Shown in pieces: positions 46,028 through 64,000 of a stretch of 64,000 nucleotides of DNA. The DNA is from Adiantum capillus-veneris (Eukaryota > Streptophyta > Polypodiopsida > Polypodiales > Pteridaceae). The stretch spans positions 3,785,001-3,849,000 of the forward strand of contig CM043963.1 in the NCBI GenBank assembly GCA_014529385.2, read 5' to 3'. The position numbers were made by a program, and so were the translations under genes. The notes below the pieces were generated by a model. The model did not search any database. It was not told the DNA's origin and worked only from the letters and a program-made list of their open reading frames with translations. Position 1 is the stretch's first letter. Each line of letters starts with the position of its first letter.

Positions 46028-46052
46028 GCATAACTTACAACATTGCTATAGC

Positions 46053-46307
46053 ATGGAGGATCTTGGAAATGATTTTTGGAATTTAGATAGCGATGGCAAA
46101 GAAGATCAAAAGGGTGACTGCAATATTAAAGCTCATCCTGATAAGAAAGCAAGTGGCGACATTTTTGACGATTTTCTTCGAGTACTCGATCATCAACATA
46201 TGCAAAGTTTTAAAACTGTTTTTCCAGTTCAATGTCATACTTTTGTTCAAAGTTTGTCTTTTGTCAACAAATTCAATAAAAGCCTTCTTTTAGCTTATGA
46301 ATCATGA
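46053..46307 (+). CDS. Unidentified 84-residue frame at the 3' end of the outermost element
   Basis: MEDLGNDFWNLDSDGKEDQK... is acidic at the start and hydrophobic at the end. It matches no family I know. It lies between a (TC)n tract and the polypurine tract of the outermost LTR element and may be a chance frame. Confidence 0.2.
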   Translation: MEDLGNDFWNLDSDGKEDQKGDCNIKAHPDKKASGDIFDDFLRVLDHQHMQSFKTVFPVQCHTFVQSLSFVNKFNKSLLLAYES

Positions 46308-46626
46308 GTAACTGCCATGACACAAATTTGTATGGGTTGAAGACACTGCCACACACATAAGTGGTAAGACCTCCCAAAACATCAATTTTTTGTTAAAGTC
46401 CTCATTTCTGTAAACCAGTTCTCATGAGGTTATCGGGCACACCTTAAACCCAAGGTTTGGCAGTGAACCAAAAACTCCATTAGTGGGTAGCTTAACAGTA
46501 GCACCAGGTTATGGGTACACAAAAGTCCTTGGTTGTGAGAGAACCTAAAACACATGGTTGATGAGTACACCAAAAACTCGAGATATCATGAGAGTCGTGT
46601 ATCTAGTTCGGGCTTGAGGGGGAGAT

Positions 46627-46904
46627 TGTTGGGTTTCCAAGCTCTAGTCCAGTTTGGTGTCAGCCCGTGGGAAATTGCTCTTATGTAGCATGCAGTACAA
46701 CCTCAGTTTAGTGGAGTCTTTTTGCATGGCAAGATTGCTCTATATATCATGTAAGGCTTTTCATAAAATATACACAATACATAGCGTGGTCTTTTATTTC
46801 TCGTGTCGAGCTGCTCTCTCTCTCTCGTTCCCTCTTCCTTCTGCACTTATGCACATCCCCCCAAGCCGCCATGGCTTGCTCTCGATGGCGCCCCGACACC
46901 TACA
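46627..46904 (+). repeat. 3' LTR of the outermost element
   Basis: Follows the polypurine tract GAGGGGGAGAT. Ends CACCTACA and is followed by the target duplication TGCAT. Confidence 0.92.
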
Positions 46905-47099
46905 TGCATACCCTTTGATTGCACACCTAGCATGAGCATGTTTTACCATTTGATGAACCCAAGTTGCTGGGCATATGAACCATCTCTTAAATGGGGTCAT
47001 TTTTCAAAGTGACTTTTAATTTTATGAATCGTGGGGCTATCTAGGAGGCTGCTCGACCCACTCCTTGGCAAGTAAAAGGAGGCCTCTTGATGCTAGGAA

Positions 47100-47615
47100 A
47101 AGGTAGAAGACAAGAATTGAGAGCATAGTGCCCTCTAGCGTTTTCTCCATCAAAGATGCTGTTTTCAGCAGCACCTCAGCGTTTCCAAGCAAGCTAGGTC
47201 AGTGTTTTCAGTCCTTGGTGTTTTTGCCCAGAAGATCAGTCCCGGCTTTGCGGTACCACACCGTCCCGCACTCTTTCCTCGCCGGCTTTCTCCAAGTGCT
47301 ATCAGTTCAGCCATCTATTTCAGATTTCAGCCCATTAGTTTTCAGCATAACCTCATCGTCACCGACAATTGCAGATTTCAGCCCTACGACAGAGCTCAGA
47401 TTTTCAGCCAGCTTCAGCCCTAGTGTTTTTCATTTTCAGCCCTCAGTCTTCAACATCATTGTCGTCGTTGACATCACCGTCGTCAAGTACCACAACATCT
47501 TGGAGCATTGTACTAGACTTTGTGCAATCTAAAGCAAATACCTCTCTAGCAATAGAGAGGGGGGCCCTTGGAGGGGGTTTGGGACCCCTCCCATTTGGCA
47601 TACAAGCGTAGGCTC

Positions 47616-47678
<63 letters not shown>

Positions 47679-47810
47679 CTTTGCACTCACAGTTTCCACT
47701 CTCTTGTTTTGGTCATTGCACATTCTCTCACTAAAGCACGGAAGGCTCTCCCTTCCGCTAAGTAAAAAGGAACCTTGAGTACCACTGATCACACATCTTG
47801 AGCCTACACC
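47100..47810 (-). repeat. Dispersed repeat, right copy, inverted; contains (TC)n
   Basis: Reverse-complement partner of 22,370-23,050. Contains TTTCAGCCC-type words at 47,330-47,445 and a (TC)n tract (47,616-47,675) absent from the left copy. A 134-residue frame here (47,128-47,532) is Ser/Phe-rich because of these words and is not accepted as a gene. Confidence 0.6.
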
Positions 47811-48935
47811 ATCATTCACTTCCGTTGCACATTACAGTCTTCGAGCCCAAGTCAAAGCCAAAATGAATTTACCTTTCCCAAGATCAATCTGATAACAGTT
47901 AGCACAATCCCTTAGCTGCCACCTTAGGCTTGGTAGCTATAGACATCAACATTTGCATGGCACTCCTTTTGAGAAAAACAGTGACTCGAAACAAATCTTG
48001 GATCCTTCTCTTGCAAGTGATCTTTTTGGCTTATGCCCTATAAGACATGAGCGGTGAAGATTGAAGCGTGCCTGATGCGCGATGAAGTAAGGGTGGGTGT
48101 GACTAATAAGTCCGGGGTCAACTAATAAGTCCGGGTGTCACCAGGAGGTGTATTTTTCCTGTTGCCTTCCGTAAATAAGTATTAGATATATTTATTTTAT
48201 TTTTAGTTGTTTGTCCCAAAACCCTTGAAAAGGTGCAAGTGGACATTGCATGGCCAGTGTGAAACAGCTGCAGCCAAATGGGTTTCTCACATCGGGGATC
48301 TAGGTCGGTCAGACAGGGACTGCCCGGGCCAGTTAGCACTAAATTCTGATGAGTATGGAAGCTCGTGTGCGCCAAACTGGAATTTGGGCCACTCGTAAAG
48401 TCAATGCAACTTTATAAGTTGAAAGGGGTCAGTAAATTAACCCACATTGTAGATGTTGGTCAAATGGTATCTTCAATGATGGTCAGGAGACCGATAGGGA
48501 TGCCATGGAAGCATCTCCTAAAATTTAGGGAACTCCTATTTTTGACCGGAAAATGTGTTCGCGTCATTAGCTCTGGAATGACAAGGAGAACATTTTATTG
48601 CTCTGCTGCCAAGTCAACTGACGCACCAGTTGAGATATTTTTAGCAGGGAAAGCCCAAACTCGGAAACTGGGCGACGTGTCAGCCTGTGAGCGATTCTGC
48701 CACTCTGGGAGGCAAAAACGAGCTGCATATCAACAAAGGGGGCGCCATTTTCAGCCTCAGGTGGATTGTAGCAGGTACAGAAGCTATGGAATGCTTACCT
48801 TGCCCTCTATGCACAGTATGGTGACGGGAGTGATGCCCCGCACGCTACATACTGCTCTCTTTCTCCCCTACGTACAGTATGTTATGCCCCACTAGTGGGC
48901 TTCTCATTTGACCTATGTACAGTTCTGGGGGTTTA
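47811..48935. other. Intergenic DNA; one open frame without recognisable domain
   Basis: A 176-codon frame (48,365-48,895, plus) has no recognised motif. AATAAGTCCGGG occurs twice near 48,106-48,133. Otherwise nothing was identified. Confidence 0.4.
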
Positions 48936-49630
48936 TGCGCGTTTGCCAAGGCAAGAGCCTTCTGAACAGGAACCGGATTAGCTAATTGCTAATCCCCCAC
49001 AGGTATGCACAGTTCCATCACGAAAGATTGCGAGTTTGGAGAGTTTTCTCGTGTGAAAACTCGTCCAATTCATAGGGGAACTGTCCCATTGCGTGCGGGA
49101 GCCCTTGGGACACGCGTAGGCGTGTTCGCTCCGCTAAAAACGATCCGACACAGGGAATTACAGCCTGCTGGGTTTTTCTGCAGGTTTAGGGTTTCGCACC
49201 TAAACTGCAAGGGAATATCGGGGGAGCCTCGTGAGAGCCTTGGGATGCGTGTACAGGCTTTTGGGCTCCCGGCAGTGAAAAACAGAGAATTACAGCCTGC
49301 TGAATTTCTGTGACAGCTCACCAGAAAGCTTCCAGATATCGAGGGAATCCGTCCTAGACAGGTGTTTTTGACCTACAGGGGTTTTTGCGTCGTTATGTTG
49401 TCGAAATCCGGTCGAAAACCTGCGTTTTCAGCCCTCGCCAGGTTTGGACAGCTTTGTGAAAGCTTGTGCTAAGTGGTCGGATCGTCTACCTTAATTTGAA
49501 TAAAGAAATACCGAAAGGGGCGCCAGTCTTTGGGGCCTACAGGGTGTCGGTCTCGTGTGCGCAGTGACATTCTAGTCGCTGGACGTAACTGTGTTCTCTT
49601 CCCTTCTCAGTGCTCTGTGTAAAGTTAACA
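48936..49630 (+). repeat. LTR-like fragment with the conserved 20-bp box
   Basis: The sequence GAATTACAGCCTGCTG recurs at about 49,157 and 49,281. AATAAA (49,498-49,503) runs into GAAATACCGAAAGGGGCGCC (49,505-49,524). It ends near GTTAACA (49,630). The box and position resemble the R region of the other LTRs, but the ends and a partner were not found. Confidence 0.45.
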
Positions 49631-49788
49631 GGTAATTGAAATAGTACCGCCCTCTACGTTGTATAGGCCGGTTATACCGGGGTCGGGCCACGAAGATACT
49701 TCAATTAACCATTTCCAAAATTGTGCCCAAGTGTCCTGTCTGCTCTTTGATAGGACCGGTATGCTTTTAGAAAAGCACACGGTTGATG

Positions 49789-50510
49789 CTTTGATACCAC
49801 TGTCACAAGATGGGCACCACATGCCAATAGAAAAGAACAGACTGAACAGACTTTTAGCACTTCAATAACAACTGAACTGAAAGAGAGAGACGGCACGCGA
49901 CATGGAGTGGCGGAATTTCACCCCAGAGAGTATTGGCTCCAAACCTTGGCGCCCCTTTCAGTATTTCTTTATATTGCATCAACACAGTACAAGCCGATAC
50001 TCCACGTTCTGCACCTTCTCCCAGAAGTGTGCTAGAGAATGAGCCCTAGCCTCATATTTAAAGGCCCTTAAGCTCAAAAGCAGTTTACATGAAAAGTATT
50101 CTAACTCAAAAGCAACTAGCCTAAAAGCCGGCGTTGAAAATCAGCCAGCGTAAATCACGGAAATCCGTATAGGCTGCCACGTCAGCACAGTCAGCGTGAA
50201 ACGTGGGAATCCGTACAGTTCTGCAACGTTAGCAGTCAACAAAAAATTTGGAATTCCGTACAGTTGCCACGTCATCAGTCCAGCGCAGATTACGGAGATC
50301 CGTACAATTGCCACGTCATGAACCTCTCCGCGCGTGTGTGGCGCCTTGCTTTATTTTGATGCCTTTATGTCACTTGGGCCCCATCAGACGGGGTCCCATA
50401 TATTGGTGGGAACTTCAACTCCTTTTGCTTCATAGGGTTTAGGCCCCTTAGCTGGGATCTGCACAGTGGCTCCGTTCTTCAGTGGCTTGACACGTTAGCA
50501 GTTTGTGACA
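49789..50510 (-). repeat. 5' LTR of a minus-strand retroelement with primer binding site
   Basis: 49,801-50,510 (710 bp) begins TGTCACAAGATGGG and ends GTTTGTGACA. On the minus strand it is followed by GTGGTATCAAAGC (49,800-49,788), a one-base variant of the usual primer site. The box occurs as GAAATACTGAAAGGGGCGCC (minus, 49,967-49,948). It is related to the solo LTR at 56,947-57,597. Only about 160 bp of interior remain, with coding-like text WPDPGITGLYNVEGG (49,625-49,700). Confidence 0.75.
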
Positions 50511-50907
50511 GACACCGTGGCCAGATCACCACCACTACAGTTTGGAGATAGGCTTAGCTGGATTGGGATATTTTGCTAGCCGTTGGTGTCTCTTTATGAT
50601 ACATATATGTGTGTTTGGTTCCAGCGTGGTATATTATATATATCATCATCCTCTTTCTATGGTCTAGCATCTTGAGTCTTGAGTTTGAGTCCAATACCGC
50701 ATACTTGCACTCTCCCTGCACTTTAGAGCCTCGACACCCCCATTGTACTTGTGAGTCCTGGGCTTGGGGTTGAGTGTGCTGCCAGGCAAAGTCTGTATGG
50801 TTCTATGAGTTTGTCGAGTTCCATGGAGTTCTGAGTCTGTTGTTGTGCTTTGAGTTGTTGTTCCATTGTTGCGTGATGTTTTTTCCTGTTGGAGTGAGGT
50901 TTCATGC
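50511..50907. other. Spacer without recognisable gene
   Basis: Nothing recognised. Starts at the LTR end and runs to the LTR palindrome. Confidence 0.5.
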
Positions 50908-51542
50908 TGTCACAAAGTGATGACGTGGCATGACCAATTGGAAGAAAAATGGTCGAGTGGACAAGAGAATCTGAACTAATCAACTTAAAGAACTTAAGGA
51001 GCTCGGCCGAGTGGCCTAAAACCCTAAATACCAAAAGCTTGACCTCTAGAGAGATTTCCGTAAATCGTGCTGACATTCTGACATGGCAGTCCATACGGAT
51101 GGTGACCTGGTAGACTGTACGGAATTTCCGTAATTTGTGATGGGTAGATTTTATGCTAGCTTTTGACAACAAATGCTTTTGGGGTTTAGTGCTTTTAAAG
51201 TGATTGCTTTTGGTGCTCGTCTTCTGGGAATCCCTTGTAAGAAGAAAAGAGTGCCTGGGCCCAACGCAAATTACGAAAATCCGTACAACCTACCACGTTA
51301 GCACATCAGTGCAAAATCCAAAAAACTTGTACAGTCTTGCCATGTCACCATTTGTACGGACTACCACTCATCATGATGTGCGATTCATGGAAATATCTTC
51401 CAGAGGTCAAGATTTTGGTAGTTAAGGTTTTAGGCTTCTTGACGGATTCTCCATAGGTTCTTTAACTTGATTGCTTCAGTTTCTCTTGTCCACTCGGCCA
51501 TTTCTCTTCTAGTTGGTCATGCCACATCATCACTTTGTGACA
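50908..51542. repeat. Head-to-head LTR starts forming a 635-bp palindrome
   Basis: The left end TGTCACAAAGTGATGACGTG and the reverse complement of the right end (TGTCACAAAGTGATGATGTG) align for about 290 bp with roughly a quarter mismatches. The start equals the 5' end of the chromovirus LTRs (29,756 and 42,151). The middle (51,165-51,240) looks like LTR U3 (GCTTTTGGGGTTTAG; GGGAATCCCTTGTA). No convincing target duplication (CATGC versus CGCAT). Confidence 0.75.
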
Positions 51543-51589
51543 CGCATACTGCACTGAGGAGTACCCACTGTAGAGAGCACGACACACTT

Positions 51590-51795
51590 TCCCCGCTACA
51601 CATGGGGGGTTGATGAAGCAACCTTATGAAAATAAAAAGAGGGGTGGGGCAACTAAGTAGGGTGGGTGGTGTTGCGTGCGACCTATGAGTGTGAAACTCT
51701 TTGATAATGGCCCATCCGTTGTAGATTGCCCACTTACCCTTTGCATGAATCACAACCACCTTCTTGAGCTCTACAAGGCTAAGGTGGATAGGCAA
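51590..51795 (-). pseudogene. LINE ORF1 C-terminal fragment
   Basis: Minus-strand text LVELKKVVVIHAKGKWAIYN with GWAIIKEFHTHRSH corresponds to the end of the intact ORF1 protein at 27,497-28,258 (QKKVELQKVREARIAGKWAL, KAIVQEFRTPK). Diverged and lacking the rest of the protein. Confidence 0.65.
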
Positions 51796-53525
51796 GAGTT
51801 GAAAGAGAGCATAGTAATTGCATTAGATTGAATTTGTGAGTACAAGGAGTCTTCTTATGTAGGCATCACAGATAGCCTTTGAACTTCTCCAAAAGGCAGT
51901 TGGCTCTTCCAAAGGGCAAGATGCTAAGTGCTTACTTGGCCCTTATCCTTCACATGGCCTATAGGGCATCACATGGCTTATCACATGGGCAATGCTTACA
52001 TGGCTGATACATTGGATAGGGAGAGTTGTTGCTGTGCAACAAACCCGCATCTCAACAACCCTCTCCGTGTGGGTTTTGTTGCACAGTAGGTTGATGATGA
52101 TAAGTAGCACTCACACAAACTGCCTCCCCTCAAAACACACAAAGGGTGAGGTACACAAATTGTCTCCCCTAACAGAAAGGGTGTAGACACACAATCCTCC
52201 CTTAGAACACAACTAGGTAGAAGGAGCACAAAACCTCCCCTACACAAAGAGGGTGGCACACAATTGAAGCTACACATTTTTACATAAGAGTTTATTTTAG
52301 GTTGGTTGATTTGGAGAATTTTCTTAGCAAAAACAATCCGAGGCATATCTGATCTTCATTCTAGCCAGTGGTCCAAAGCCCTCTCTCAATAGACAATGAA
52401 AGCGGCCTTGTATCTCATAGTATACCGGACAATAACATATGTGATGTTACTGTGTCACTGGCTCTTCATGACACAACTGGAAATCTTGGCCTTTGCTGGT
52501 ACTCTTCGAAATGTGCTAGTCTCAATTTCTAGCAAGTCCTGGCATGTAGTTTTTACTACGATCTGCAGCATCACTCCCTGGACCGTGTGAAGCAGCTTAT
52601 TGTGCCCACATTCTGAGCTCATAGTCTTCCCCTACATCCACCACTTTGACAGCTATTTGGACTGAAGTCTGAGTTGCTACATACTCTTTGTAGCGACTGT
52701 TTGTGCCCAACAAGAAGAGAGAGAGGATGGATTCATGATGTGGGAAGCCCCTCATGAAAGAGTTGCTTGCTGAAGTTTATAGAGTGAGCGGAAGTGATTG
52801 TAGTCGCACAAAATAGTATTGGGTTATTTGGACTGATATTGTGCAATTAGATGCAGAGTGTACATGGTTCAAGCCTTCAGCCACTGGCACAAAAATGGCG
52901 CATATGACTGTTTCCACACGCCTCTCTGGACGGATAGCACCCTCAATACCAATGGCACCGCTGATTTTAAAGGCGGAGGCATAAAATTAAAAAAAAAGGT
53001 CGTTGGGTGCTTTTGCGGTAAAAGAAGGCAAGGATTAGGAAGTGGAAAGGTTGAGAGCATCTTAGTCTGTAGCTCAGTATGAAGTGTTATAACTTATGGC
53101 TCTTTTTATTTTGTGCGACGGACAATTTCTAATCATTTTAACTTGCCAGCTAGATGGACGAATCAGATGCATATCATGTAGTTTCTTGTATGGATGTATG
53201 TTGCATAATGGATGCTTCTGATAAGAAACATGAGGTCATGGCTGTATGTTGCATAGTGGATGCTTCTGACAAGAAACATTAGGTCACATGGTTTGATTCA
53301 AGGCTTCCAACTTTTGAGGATACACTAATGGTGGCATTATGAATAGTTTATATTAAAGCGAAGGTTCAACTTGTTGTTTAGAAAAGATTTCAGCCCCTCA
53401 AGTGTTGGGTAGCTCTTATTTTCAACTACGTGCTTGATATATCGATTTTTTTTATCGCATATATATCATTGTAGTACAAGCAGAATTTTATCTTTTGGGT
53501 TGTTCTCATCGTATTATACATGCAG
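51796..53525. other. Upstream region of the GBP gene; small repeats
   Basis: Contains an imperfect inverted repeat around 52,032-52,087 (CTGTGCAACAAACCC / GGGTTTTGTTGCACAG), repeated CTCCCCT words at 52,120-52,240, and a 48-bp tandem duplication at 53,191-53,286. A splice acceptor (TACATGCAG, ending 53,525) implies at least one non-coding 5' exon somewhere here. I could not place it or a promoter. Confidence 0.45.

Positions 53526-64000
<10,475 letters not shown>

Larger units (their letters stand above)
23567..46904 (+). mobile_element. Outermost LTR retrotransposon carrying nested elements
   Basis: LTRs at 23,567-23,852 and 46,627-46,904 (286 and 278 bp, TGTTGGGTTTCC...CCTACA) are flanked by a perfect 5-bp duplication TGCAT (23,562-23,566 and 46,905-46,909). 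A primer binding site (TGGTATCAGAGC, 23,855-23,866) and a polypurine tract (GAGGGGGAGAT before 46,627) are in place. The LTRs differ at about fifteen or more sites, so it is the oldest layer. Almost none of its own coding capacity is recognisable. LINE pieces and two chromovirus copies fill the interior. The end GGGGGAGATTGTTGGG is typical of plant copia elements, so it is probably copia or a non-autonomous relative. Confidence 0.9.

Noticed and set aside
23567-46904. Reading the 23-kb unit as one giant autonomous element with LINE-like RT
   Set aside because: The RT belongs to non-LTR pieces with their own 3' ends, and the gypsy genes belong to elements with their own target duplications. 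The outer LTRs only enclose them.
47128-47532. 134-codon Ser/Phe-rich open frame
   Set aside because: Its composition is produced by repeated TTTCAGCC words, and the region matches a dispersed repeat in the other orientation.
48365-48895. 176-codon open frame
   Set aside because: No domain, unusual composition and no splice or promoter context. Kept only as part of an intergenic description.

Overview
The window is plant nuclear DNA that is almost entirely retrotransposon-derived. The evidence is tRNA-iMet-type primer binding sites (TGGTATCAGAGC), Ty1/copia and chromodomain Ty3/gypsy elements, MULE and hAT relics, GT-AG introns and a plant-type guanylate-binding-protein gene. Very long (TC)n, (AC)n and (TA)n microsatellites and the dense nesting suggest a large, repeat-rich genome. 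A fern or other seed-free plant is my guess, but nothing in the sequence proves it. No RNA gene, CRISPR array or bacterial feature was seen.

Layout. 1-6.2 kb is AT-rich intergenic DNA with a local tandem repeat and an LTR-retrotransposon boundary. 6.2-9.2 kb holds a decayed minus-strand MULE/FAR1-like transposase. A 5.1-kb Ty1/copia element (9,356-14,446) sits inside a (TC)n(AC)n microsatellite. 14.5-22.4 kb is a patchwork: a tRNA-like SINE head, copia fragments of which one block is inverted, the 5' part of a hAT transposase, and a retroviral-type gag with zinc knuckles.

23.6-46.9 kb is one Russian-doll structure. An LTR element (23,567-46,904, TSD TGCAT) is filled with pieces of a LINE family that lie between (TC)n tracts. 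One LINE piece was hit by a chromovirus (29,756-42,670, TSD TATAC). That copy was then hit, in opposite orientation, by a second copy of the same family (31,301-37,863, TSD GATGC, LTRs nearly identical). Order of insertion and LTR divergence agree.

47-52 kb contains further LTR fragments, a head-to-head LTR palindrome and a LINE ORF1 remnant. From 53,526 to the window end runs the only clear host gene, a guanylate-binding-protein-type GTPase with an N-terminal signal peptide. At least eight exons are visible and the gene continues past 64,000. Its fourth visible intron (about 7.4 kb) holds a LINE zinc-binding domain, a solo LTR, LINE ORF1 and endonuclease remnants, and a 522-bp non-autonomous hAT element with an 8-bp TSD.

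The main leads are: a LINE family with a conserved 3' hairpin that appears to insert at (TC)n; a chromovirus family whose two copies share the same integrase deletion, implying mobilisation in trans; a 20-bp box conserved across unrelated LTRs; and premature TAG codons explained by CAG to TAG decay, checked against the paralogous copy.
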